A stretch of DNA of 19,383 nucleotides from an uncultured Opitutia bacterium (GTDB lineage: Bacteria > Verrucomicrobiota > Verrucomicrobiia > Opitutales > Opitutaceae): the NCBI GenBank assembly GCA_937952235.1, contig CALFZM010000007.1:1-19383 (forward strand), given 5' to 3'. The notes under the pieces were generated by a model that ran no database searches, was not told the DNA's origin, and was given only the letters and a program-made list of their open reading frames with translations. The translations under genes and the position numbers were made by a program. Below are positions 1 to 7,329 of this stretch, one piece after another. How positions within the stretch are numbered: position 1 is the first letter of the stretch; each line of letters begins with the position of its first letter.

Positions 1-268
1 CGTGCATCGTGAACATCGTGTTGTACTGCTGGGCCGTCAGCACGTCGTTGTTCGGCACCATGAGCTGCGTGCGGATCAGCAGCGCCTCGAAGCCGCCGAC
101 GAGGAAGAAGATCAGCGCGAAGAACCCGTAGAGGAAACCGATCCGCTTGTGATCGACGGTCGTGAGCCATCCCATCAAGCCGGACTTGGCCGTGGGATGC
201 GTGAGCAGTTTGGGCTTTGCCGGGGCGTGCTCCTCCTTGGTGAGGTAGGCGGATTTGGCCAGGTCCAT
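1..268 (-). CDS. ctaD: Cytochrome c oxidase subunit I, N-terminal part (cut by window edge)
   Basis: This is the first 89 residues of the haem-copper oxidase catalytic subunit (coxA/ctaD), which reduces oxygen to water in the cytoplasmic membrane. A soluble N-terminus of about 33 residues is followed by the family signature WLTTVDHKRIG, the first membrane helix (about residues 44-64, rich in F, L and G), and a stretch ending in TMFTMH. The last His (residue 89) matches the low-spin haem a ligand at the start of helix 2 in this family. The gene continues beyond position 1. The start is the ATG at 268-266; no Shine-Dalgarno motif precedes it. It lies 94 bases downstream of the subunit II gene on the same strand, the usual ctaC-ctaD order, so the two are probably co-transcribed. 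The family call is very secure. Confidence 0.96.
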   Translation of the reverse strand, partial: MDLAKSAYLTKEEHAPAKPKLLTHPTAKSGLMGWLTTVDHKRIGFLYGFFALIFFLVGGFEALLIRTQLMVPNNDVLTAQQYNTMFTMH

Positions 269-362
269 GAGTGTGGATGTGTTTTAAACTTGGGAAAGGG
301 GAACCGGGTGCGGGATCGCCGGCACGGCGAAGGGCAGGGGATGCCCGTGGTCCCGCGGAGGA

Positions 363-1643
363 TTACTTCAGGCTCAGCAGGTACGCCGCGAGGGCGATCT
401 CCTCCTCGGTCGAGAGCTTGATGCCGTCGATCGGCTTGCCGTCCGGGCCGGTGCGCGCGTACGCGAGCGCCATCTTGTTGCCCGGCTTCACCGCGCCCGG
501 ATCGCGGATCCAGCGGCGGAGCTGCTCGACGTTGTTCTCCAGCAGGCCGGCGGCAATCGTCGTGCGGGAACCGATGTGCGTCAGGTCCGGCGCGGTGACA
601 CCCACGCCTTCGTGCCCGCGCACCGCATGGCACGTGACGCAGGCCTTGGCGCGGAAAAGTTCGCGGCCCTGTGCGACCAGCGCCGCGCTTTCATCCTTCT
701 CGGGCATCTGCTTCGCGCGCCAGGCTTCGAGCGGATTCACGTCGTAGGCGGCGGTGACGCCGACCTCATTGGTCTTGAAGGCGCGGAGCGCCGCGAACTG
801 CGGCTTTGGCCGGTTGGCGTCGTCGGCGGTCACTGCCACCTTGCGGCCGAGCTGGGACTGCTGTTCCAGCCATTCCTTGAATTCCTTCTCCTCGAGGGCG
901 ATCACCCGGAAGCGCATCACGGCGTGAGAGTCGCCGCAGTACTCGGCGCACTGGCCCCAGAAATAGCCGGGCTTGTCCGCCTTGAACCAGATGTGGTTCG
1001 CGCGGTTCGGGATCATGTCGACCTTGCCGGCGAGCTTCGGCAGCCAGAAGGAGTGGATCACGTCGACCGTGCGGAGATTGAGGCGGATCGGCCGGCCGGC
1101 GGGGATGACCAGCTCGTTGCCCGTCACGAGCGGCGCCTTGGCGCCGGTGTCGTTCACCGGCACGAGTTCGCCGGGGTACTCGAACTTGAACCACCACTGG
1201 TAGCCGATGCTGTTCACCTCGTACGCGTTCGCCTTGTCCGCCTCGGGCACATCGAAGCTGTACCAGATGCCCCGGAGGGTCGGGACCGCGATGACGACGA
1301 GAGCCAGGACCGAGGCGCCGATAAGGCCCAGCTCGACGAGCGGATTGCCGTGCCCCTGCGGCGGCGGCTCGGCATGCTCGTCGGCCTCGTTCCGCGCCTT
1401 GAACTTCAGCGTCGCGAACGTGAGCACCGAGGCGACGATGACGAAAATCACCAGCGAAACCCAGCAGGTGACATAGAAGATGTGGAGCTGCTCCCGCGCC
1501 ACCGGCCCATCCACGACGATCGTGGACTGGTGGCCATCCATGCGCCAGAAGTTGATCTTGTCGCAGCCGGTAAGGAGAACGACACCGGTCAGCGCAGCAG
1601 CAGCGCGGACCCACCGGGCGAGTGCGGGAAGGAAGGAGGACAT
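363..1643 (-). CDS. ctaC: Cytochrome c oxidase subunit II with fused cytochrome c domain (caa3 type)
   Basis: This 426-residue electron-entry subunit takes electrons from cytochrome c and passes them through the CuA centre to subunit I. The start at 1643 gives an N-terminal lipoprotein signal with lipobox LLTGC (Cys27). Two membrane helices follow (about 55-79 and 103-121), then the cupredoxin domain. CuA ligands are visible as His197 and the CAEYCGDSHAVM motif (Cys232, Cys236, His240, Met243). Residues about 320-426 form a class I cytochrome c domain with CVTCH (Cys335, Cys338, His339) and a probable axial Met391 in GNKM. The fused domain marks a caa3-type oxidase and removes the need for a separate soluble donor at the docking step. 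The open frame extends upstream to 2084, but that part has no family similarity, and the signal peptide fixes the start. No SD motif precedes it. Confidence 0.96.
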   Translation of the reverse strand: MSSFLPALARWVRAAAALTGVVLLTGCDKINFWRMDGHQSTIVVDGPVAREQLHIFYVTCWVSLVIFVIVASVLTFATLKFKARNEADEHAEPPPQGHGNPLVELGLIGASVLALVVIAVPTLRGIWYSFDVPEADKANAYEVNSIGYQWWFKFEYPGELVPVNDTGAKAPLVTGNELVIPAGRPIRLNLRTVDVIHSFWLPKLAGKVDMIPNRANHIWFKADKPGYFWGQCAEYCGDSHAVMRFRVIALEEKEFKEWLEQQSQLGRKVAVTADDANRPKPQFAALRAFKTNEVGVTAAYDVNPLEAWRAKQMPEKDESAALVAQGRELFRAKACVTCHAVRGHEGVGVTAPDLTHIGSRTTIAAGLLENNVEQLRRWIRDPGAVKPGNKMALAYARTGPDGKPIDGIKLSTEEEIALAAYLLSLK

Positions 1644-2123
1644 GAGGGCTGTCGGAGGCGGAAAAGTCGTGGGAACGGAAACGCCAAAAGCCCAGCAGAG
1701 TTGGCGAACGACTTGGCATTTCAAGCCATATTCCGGCGAATCGCCTCCGGAGGTGCCATCGGGAGAGGCCAGCGTCACTTTATTAATCCGGCTGCGATGT
1801 GCATTAGAGCGGTTGCAGCGCGGAACGGAGCCGGCACATGCGGGAGAAATTTCGATCCTGCGGTCCGCACCTTCCGGCGCAGCGGAGCGTCTTCCGGTCG
1901 GCGCGGACGACGCACCGGCAACGCGGGTGCGGCGTCGTGCGGATTGCGCGCCGGCCCGGAATTCCGGTTCCGATCGGTTCTTTGTTCCTTCGCGTTCACG
2001 ACCGGCGCCTGCGCGCACCGCTGCGTTGCGCTTTCCCCGTTCGTTTTTTTCGGTTCCCCTTGCGGACCTCGCCCGCAGCCGCAAAGTGGGCCGCTCGCGT
2101 CGCTTCCACCCCGTTTCGTTCCC
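1644..2123. other. 480-base divergent intergenic region
   Basis: This stretch separates the minus-strand oxidase genes from the long plus-strand run, so it should hold promoters for both directions. I see no convincing protein here: the open frames crossing it are extensions or shadows of the flanking genes. The most AT-rich patch is TTTATTAAT near 1779-1787, a plausible melting site in otherwise GC-rich DNA, but I could not assign matched -35/-10 hexamers with confidence. The last 120 bases before 2124 are strongly pyrimidine-rich (T-run near 2045-2051) and would form a long untranslated leader. No clear operator palindrome or riboswitch-like fold was recognised. Confidence 0.45.
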
Positions 2124-4400
2124 ATGAGTATCTCAGCACGCCTACTGCCTCTGGTCCTGGCCGGAAGTCTCGGTGTCAATTCCCTCCCGGCTGCGTCCGG
2201 CTGGCTCAACTGGCGCGGTCCCGACCAGACGGGCGTCTCGAAGGCCAGCGTGAAGCTGCCCGACAAGCTCGAGGTCGGCGGTCCGAATCACCGCTGGTCG
2301 TTCAAGGTGCGGGGCGCCGGCGCACCGGTCATCGCCGACGGCCGGGTGTACGCATTCGGTTTCTATGGGGAGACGACGGACGTCGAGGAGACGCTGCTCT
2401 GCCTCGACGTGAAGACGGGAGAGAAGCTGTGGGAGTATCGCTTTCGGGATTACCTGAGCGACACGACCTACAACCGCTATGCCATCGGCGCGCCGATCGT
2501 CGACGAGGAGACGGGCAACGTTTTCCTGGAATCAACCTGGGGTCACCTGATGGCGTTCACGCGCGACGGCAAGTTGCTCTGGCAGCGTTCCATGGTCGAG
2601 GAGTTCGGCCGGCTCACCTTCCCCAACGGCCGCACCGGTTCGCTCGCGATCGACGGTCCGCTCGTGATCACCGACGGTATCACGGCCAACTGGGGCGCCG
2701 ACGGCCCGGCCCGCAATCGTTTCTACGCTTTCGACAAGCGCACGGGTGAGCTCGTGTGGTTCTCCACGCCGGGCATCGAGCCGCTCGACAGCACGTTCGC
2801 GACGCCCGTCTTCGGCAATCTCGGCGACCAGCGGGTTTTCTACGCCGGCACCGGCTGCGGCAATGTCGTGTGCGTCAACGCCCGCACCGGCGAGCCGGTC
2901 TGGCGCTTCCGGCTCTCGCAGGCCGGCGTGAATGCCGACATCGTTCTCGCCGGGCCGGACCGCCTGATCGCGGTGCACGGCAAGGAAAACGTGGACAGCA
3001 CGAGCCACGGCCGGCTTGTCGAGCTGAAGATACCCACGACCTATCCCACGGGGCAGAAACCCCTCGTGCTCGGGAAGGACGCGGAGGTGTGGCGCAATGA
3101 TGAGTTCGTGTCGTTCAGCAGCTCGCCGATCCTCGTCAACGGCCGCGTCTATTGCACGATCGCCACCGGCAGCCTGCTCGCCGCGGACGCCGCCACGGGC
3201 AAGACGCTGTGGCAGGAGAAGCTCGCGCCCGACCAGCTCCACGCCTCGCCCGCGTTCGCCGACGGCAAGTTCTACGTGCCGATGCACAACGGGACGGTGC
3301 ACGTGCTCAAGGACGCCGGCGACAAGGCCAGCGTCATCTCGGTGAACCAGATGGGTGCGCCCTGCCTCGGTGCTCCGTCCTTCTACGGCGACGCCGTCTT
3401 CATCTTCACCAAGGAGGCCCTGCACTGCTTCGGCCCGAAGGCCAGCGCGGCCAGCGTGCCCGTGGCCAAGGCCGCGCCTGCGCCGGAAGCGCCTTCCAAG
3501 GGGCCGATCACGCAGCTCCAGGTCGTGCCGGCCGAGTTCGCGATGTCGCCGGGCGACACGGTGAACTTCACCGTGTACGGGCTCGACGCCGCCGGCCGCC
3601 GCGTGCGCGCGGTGACGAACGAGGTCACGTGGTCCAAGTTCGTGCCCCCCACGGCGCTGGTGAAGTCGGAGGTCGACGCCGAGATGAGCGGGGGCAAGCT
3701 GAAGGCGGCGCCCACCGCCAGGCTCTCCGCCGGCCAGTTCATGGCGAAGTGGAACAATCTGTCCGCCACGACACGCGGCCGTCTCGTCGCCGGCTACGGC
3801 TACAAGGAGAACTTCGACTCGACCGCGCTCAACCAGAAGAACGAGGCCGGCGAGGCCGTCGCGTTCCCGCCGCTGCCCTGGCTCGGCGCGCGCGTGAAGT
3901 GGCACATCCTCGAGAAGGACGGCAGCAAGGTCGCCGCCAACCGGCTCGATGTGATCCTGTTCCAGCGCACGATGAACTTCGTCGGCAAGACCGACATGAA
4001 GAACTATACGCTGGAGGCCGACGTCATGACCGACGGCACCCGGCGGATCATGTCGACGGTCGGGGTCGTCAACCAGCGCTACTTGATCGCCCTCACCGGC
4101 AACAGCCGGATCCTTGAGATCACGAGCAATCACGAGCGCGTGAAGGAATCCGTGCCCTTCGATGTGATTCCCAACACGTGGTACCGCCTGAAGACGCGGG
4201 TCGACGCCGACAAGACGGGCGAGGGCGGCTTCGTGCGCGCCAAGGTCTGGGAGCGCGGCAAGCCCGAGCCGGACAAGTGGACGATCGAGATCCGGCAGAA
4301 CAAACTGCACCCGAACGGCGCGCCCGGCGTGTTCGCCTTCTCCCCGCAGAGCCAGAAGCGGGTCTACATCGACAACCTTTCCCTCACGGCCAATGAGTGA
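2124..4400 (+). CDS. Exported PQQ-type beta-propeller protein with C-terminal extension
   Basis: This 758-residue protein starts with a probable Sec signal peptide (about residues 1-25, ending near LPAASG). Residues about 27-437 form a BamB/PQQ-like beta-propeller. Blade repeats are visible as aromatic-plus-DxxTGxxxW motifs, for example LDVKTGEKLW, FDKRTGELVW, VNARTGEPVW and ADAATGKTLW. An Ala/Pro-rich linker (about 438-460) leads to an Ig-like segment (about 461-510, beginning ITQLQVVPAEF). The C-terminal part (about 560-758) looks like a concanavalin-like sandwich ending in VYIDNLSL. I see no signature of a quinoprotein dehydrogenase (no vicinal Cys pair), so an enzyme role is not supported; binding or scaffolding outside the cytoplasm is more likely. 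The ATG at 2124 is chosen because it directly begins the signal peptide; the frame is open far upstream without similarity. It leads the plus-strand run. Confidence 0.88.
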   Translation: MSISARLLPLVLAGSLGVNSLPAASGWLNWRGPDQTGVSKASVKLPDKLEVGGPNHRWSFKVRGAGAPVIADGRVYAFGFYGETTDVEETLLCLDVKTGEKLWEYRFRDYLSDTTYNRYAIGAPIVDEETGNVFLESTWGHLMAFTRDGKLLWQRSMVEEFGRLTFPNGRTGSLAIDGPLVITDGITANWGADGPARNRFYAFDKRTGELVWFSTPGIEPLDSTFATPVFGNLGDQRVFYAGTGCGNVVCVNARTGEPVWRFRLSQAGVNADIVLAGPDRLIAVHGKENVDSTSHGRLVELKIPTTYPTGQKPLVLGKDAEVWRNDEFVSFSSSPILVNGRVYCTIATGSLLAADAATGKTLWQEKLAPDQLHASPAFADGKFYVPMHNGTVHVLKDAGDKASVISVNQMGAPCLGAPSFYGDAVFIFTKEALHCFGPKASAASVPVAKAAPAPEAPSKGPITQLQVVPAEFAMSPGDTVNFTVYGLDAAGRRVRAVTNEVTWSKFVPPTALVKSEVDAEMSGGKLKAAPTARLSAGQFMAKWNNLSATTRGRLVAGYGYKENFDSTALNQKNEAGEAVAFPPLPWLGARVKWHILEKDGSKVAANRLDVILFQRTMNFVGKTDMKNYTLEADVMTDGTRRIMSTVGVVNQRYLIALTGNSRILEITSNHERVKESVPFDVIPNTWYRLKTRVDADKTGEGGFVRAKVWERGKPEPDKWTIEIRQNKLHPNGAPGVFAFSPQSQKRVYIDNLSLTANE

Positions 4401-4515
4401 GCCCGTTTCCAAAAACAACCGTGTGTCGGCGGGGTGCCCTCTTCCCGCAGCCAACGTTCGTCACCACCCGCGCGGCGAGGGTCCCGCGCTTTCCACCCGG
4501 CAGATTCCTTCGAGC

Positions 4516-6042
4516 ATGCGCACCTATCTTTCTCTTTCGATCCTGGCGGCGAGCCTGACGGCCTCCGCGGTCCACGCCGGCGACTGGCCGATGTGGGGCG
4601 GCCGGGCCGACCGCAACATGCGGGCCGAGGCCACGGGCATCCCCGACGACATCGTGAGCGGCAAATTTCTGCCGAAAAGCGAGACGATCGACCCGAAGTC
4701 GACGAAGAACGTCCGGTGGATCGCGAAGCTCGGCTCCCAGACCTACGGCACGCCCGTTGTCGCCGGCGGCCGCGTGTTCGTCGGCACCAACAACGAATCG
4801 CCGCGCGACGCCTCGCAGGTGGGCGACCGGGGCGTGCTGATGGTGTTCGACGAGAAGTCCGGCGAATTCCTCTGGCAGTTGATCATCCCGAAGGTCGGCG
4901 CCGGCAAGGTGAGCGATTGGGAATTCGTGGGGCTCTGCTCATCGCCGGCGATCGATGGTGACCGCGGCTATGTGGTCTCCAATCGCGGCGAACTGATCTG
5001 CTTCGACGTGAAGGGGCTGGCCGACGGCAACCAGGGACCGTTCATGGATGAAGCGAAGTTCTCGGCCGTGGGCGACAAGCCGTTCACGCCGACGGAAAAG
5101 CACGCCGACATCCTTTGGGTCACCGACATTCGCAACGATCTCGGCATCTTTCCGCACAACGTCTCGAGCTGCTCGCCGCTGGTGCTGGCGGACAAGATCG
5201 TGGTCGCGACGTCCAACGGCGTCGACTGGTCGCACCTCAACATTCCCGCGCCGTTCGCGCCCGCGCTCGTGTCGGTGGACAAGGCTACCGGGAAGGTGCT
5301 CGCCGAGGAAGCCTCGGGCGTCTCCAAGCGCGTGCTCCACGCGAGCTGGAGCTCGGCCGCGCAGGCGACCGTGAAGGGCAAGCCGATGCTCGTCTGGGGC
5401 GGCGGCGATGGCTTCTGCTACGGTTACGAGATGGAGCCGTACCAGCACCCGGAAGGTTTCCCGGCGTTGAAGGAGCTCTTCCGTTACGACGCCAATCCGC
5501 CGGAGTACCGCAGCAAGAACGGTTCGCCGCTGAAGTACGCGACGCACGACGGCCCCAGCGAGATCATCGCGACCGTCGTCGTGCAGGGCGAGCGCGCCTA
5601 CATGGCCATCGGCCAGGACCCGGAGCACGGCGATGGCGTCGGCATGCTGAGCTGCATCGACCTCAACGGCCGCGGCGACATCACGGGCAAGGCGGTCTGG
5701 GTCAATCGCGACATCGGCCGGACAATCTCGACGCCGAGCATCGACGGCGACCTGATCTACCAGGCGGAGTACAACGGCAACATCCACGCCATCGACATCA
5801 AGACCGGCAAGCAGGTCTGGGTTTATCCGACCAACAGCCGCATCTGGTCTTCGACGCTGGTCGCCGACGGCAAGGTGTATTGCGGCAACGAGGACGGGGA
5901 GCTCGTGATCCTGAAGGCGGGCCGCGAGATGAAGCTGATCGGCAAGGTCGACTTCTATTCGCCCGTGTACTGCACCCCGGTCATCGCCAACAACCACCTC
6001 TTCGTCACCACGCACACGCACCTCTTCGCCATCGGCAAGTGA
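4516..6042 (+). CDS. Exported PQQ-type beta-propeller protein
   Basis: This 508-residue protein has a clear signal peptide (about residues 1-21, cleavage likely after SAVHA) followed by GDWPMWGGRADRNM, the typical opening of BamB-like propellers in this kind of bacterium. Repeated blade motifs include FDEKSGEFLW, VDKATGKVL and IDIKTGKQVW near the C-terminus. There is no C-terminal extension, unlike the preceding gene. The role is unknown; the fold is usually a protein- or ligand-binding platform in the periplasm or on the outer membrane, and a PQQ-dependent enzyme activity cannot be shown from sequence. The frame is open to 4393 inside the preceding gene, but the signal peptide supports the ATG at 4516. 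It follows the first propeller gene after 115 bases and precedes the ligase gene by 95 bases. Confidence 0.88.
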   Translation: MRTYLSLSILAASLTASAVHAGDWPMWGGRADRNMRAEATGIPDDIVSGKFLPKSETIDPKSTKNVRWIAKLGSQTYGTPVVAGGRVFVGTNNESPRDASQVGDRGVLMVFDEKSGEFLWQLIIPKVGAGKVSDWEFVGLCSSPAIDGDRGYVVSNRGELICFDVKGLADGNQGPFMDEAKFSAVGDKPFTPTEKHADILWVTDIRNDLGIFPHNVSSCSPLVLADKIVVATSNGVDWSHLNIPAPFAPALVSVDKATGKVLAEEASGVSKRVLHASWSSAAQATVKGKPMLVWGGGDGFCYGYEMEPYQHPEGFPALKELFRYDANPPEYRSKNGSPLKYATHDGPSEIIATVVVQGERAYMAIGQDPEHGDGVGMLSCIDLNGRGDITGKAVWVNRDIGRTISTPSIDGDLIYQAEYNGNIHAIDIKTGKQVWVYPTNSRIWSSTLVADGKVYCGNEDGELVILKAGREMKLIGKVDFYSPVYCTPVIANNHLFVTTHTHLFAIGK

Positions 6043-6137
6043 GGCGCGGACGGTGCGGGGCCGTGGTGCCTCCGCCGCCTGGGAGGCGGCGGACGTCACG
6101 CATTCCCCGTAGTTTTCCCGTCACTTCCCTTCAACTC

Positions 6138-7211
6138 ATGAGCAGCACCCTCACCGTTCCCCAAGCCCAGACGGCGCTCGATGCCTGGACGCGCGAGATG
6201 ATCGCGTGGCATTTCTCGCCCGAAACCGGATGCGACTACTGGCTCAAGTGGGCCGCGCAGGCGGGGTGGGATCCGAAGAAGGAGGTGAAGACGTTCGCCG
6301 ACATCGCGAAGTTCGACCACTTCGACGACGAGGTCCTGCGCAAGGAGCAGCCCGAGCGGTTCGTGCCCCGCGCGTTCGCCGGCCGGCCGTACAACGTCTT
6401 CGAGACCGGCGGCACCACCGGCATGCCGAAGCAGCGCATCGGCTGGGACGACTACAAGGTCGATTACGAGGAGTTCAGCGACCACTACGGCCCCGACTTT
6501 TTTCCGAAGGGCGCCAACTGGCTGATGGTGGGCCCGACCGGGCCGCGCCGGCTGCGCCTCGCGGTCGAGCACCTCGCCAACTACCGTGGCGGCTCGTGTT
6601 ATTTCGTCGACCTCGACCCGCGCTGGGTGAAGCGGCTGATCGGCATGGGCGAGATGGCGATGGCCCGGAAGTACCAGGAGCACGTCATCGACCAGGCCGC
6701 GACGATCATGCGGCACCGGAACATCCAGTGCATGTTCACCACGCCGCGCCTGCTGGAGAATCTCGCCGAGCGGATGTCGCTGGTGAAGGCCGGTCTGAAG
6801 GGGGTGTTCGTCGGCGGCACGACGATGACGCCCCAGTACGTGCGCTTCGTCGTCGAGGAGGTGCTCGAGGGAAAGATCAACTTCGCCCCCACCTACGGCA
6901 ACACCCTCATGGGCCTCGCGATCAGCAAGAAGATCACCAAGGCCGACAACTTCAGCCTCACCTACTACGCGCCGCAGCCGCGCGCGGTGCTGCGCATCGT
7001 GAACCCGGACAAGCCGGAGGAGACGATGCCCTACGGCGAGTATGGCCGCGTGGAACTGACCACGATGACGAAGGAGTTCTTCATGCCGCGCTTCCTCGAG
7101 CGCGACGAAGCCATCCGCCGCCCGCCGTGCGACGAGTTTCCCTGGGACGGCGTCGGCGACGTCCGCCCGTTCCAGTCCCTCACCAAGACCATCATCGAAG
7201 GCGTTTACTAA
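6138..7211 (+). CDS. Short LuxE/PaaK-like adenylating ligase
   Basis: This 357-residue protein belongs to the adenylate-forming superfamily, close to phenylacetate-CoA ligase and LuxE-type acyl-protein synthetase. It is expected to activate a carboxylic acid as an acyl-AMP and pass it to a thiol. The phosphate-binding loop is ETGGTTGMPK (residues 89-98). A later TYGNTLMG (252-259) corresponds to the aryl/adenine-binding motif, and DGVGDVRPF (337-345) contains the conserved ribose-binding Asp region. The protein stops soon after, so it lacks most of the C-terminal lid domain and its catalytic lysine. Its length is near LuxE (about 370) rather than PaaK (about 430). The next gene is an aldehyde-dehydrogenase-family reductase, the same pairing as LuxE with LuxC. 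The substrate is unknown; a hydroxybenzoate is suggested by the chorismate lyase further on. The ATG at 6138 lacks an SD motif. Confidence 0.8.
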   Translation: MSSTLTVPQAQTALDAWTREMIAWHFSPETGCDYWLKWAAQAGWDPKKEVKTFADIAKFDHFDDEVLRKEQPERFVPRAFAGRPYNVFETGGTTGMPKQRIGWDDYKVDYEEFSDHYGPDFFPKGANWLMVGPTGPRRLRLAVEHLANYRGGSCYFVDLDPRWVKRLIGMGEMAMARKYQEHVIDQAATIMRHRNIQCMFTTPRLLENLAERMSLVKAGLKGVFVGGTTMTPQYVRFVVEEVLEGKINFAPTYGNTLMGLAISKKITKADNFSLTYYAPQPRAVLRIVNPDKPEETMPYGEYGRVELTTMTKEFFMPRFLERDEAIRRPPCDEFPWDGVGDVRPFQSLTKTIIEGVY

Positions 7212-7228
7212 GGCGCCAGCCCGTTCCT

Positions 7229-7320
7229 ACCACGAAACACACGAGACACACGAAAGCCTCCCACCTCGCGGCCTCTGGCTCGCGCGTGATCCCTTTCGTG
7301 CATTTCGTGTGTTTCGTGGT
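7229..7320. repeat. Long imperfect palindrome (REP-like intergenic element)
   Basis: Arms at 7229-7256 and 7293-7320 are 28 bases each and pair with about 25 matches. The left arm contains ACCACGAAACACACGAGAC and the right arm its complement ending in GTTTCGTGGT. The 36-base spacer contains a CGCGGCCTCTGGCTCGCGCG segment. The ACCACGAAACACACGA type of palindrome is one I associate with multi-copy intergenic repeats in Verrucomicrobia and some other phyla. It fills the gap between the ligase and reductase genes and ends 9 bases before the reductase start codon, so in RNA it would form a strong hairpin at the ribosome entry region. Copy number in the genome cannot be seen here. Confidence 0.8.
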
Positions 7321-7329
7321 CCTCCCCTC

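Noticed and set aside
317..329. Small hairpin CGCCG-GCA-CGGCG between the two oxidase genes
   Set aside because: A short stem without a T-run, in a region where co-transcription is expected.
576..2123. Long open upstream extension of the first propeller gene across coxB antisense
   Set aside because: The extension has no similarity and would bury the signal peptide that begins at 2124.
2532..4454. A 640-codon open frame on the minus strand opposite the first propeller gene
   Set aside because: It is rich in Arg, His, Val and Ala without any family motif or signal. It mirrors the third-position GC bias of the plus-strand gene, whose signal peptide and blade repeats are clear.
2124..6042. Reading the two exported propellers as PQQ-dependent alcohol dehydrogenases
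   Set aside because: They lack the vicinal Cys pair and catalytic Asp context of quinoprotein dehydrogenases, and the blade repeats fit BamB-like binding proteins equally well.
4939..6099. A 386-codon minus-strand open frame opposite the second propeller gene
   Set aside because: Same low-complexity composition and no recognisable domain; the plus-strand propeller explains the region.
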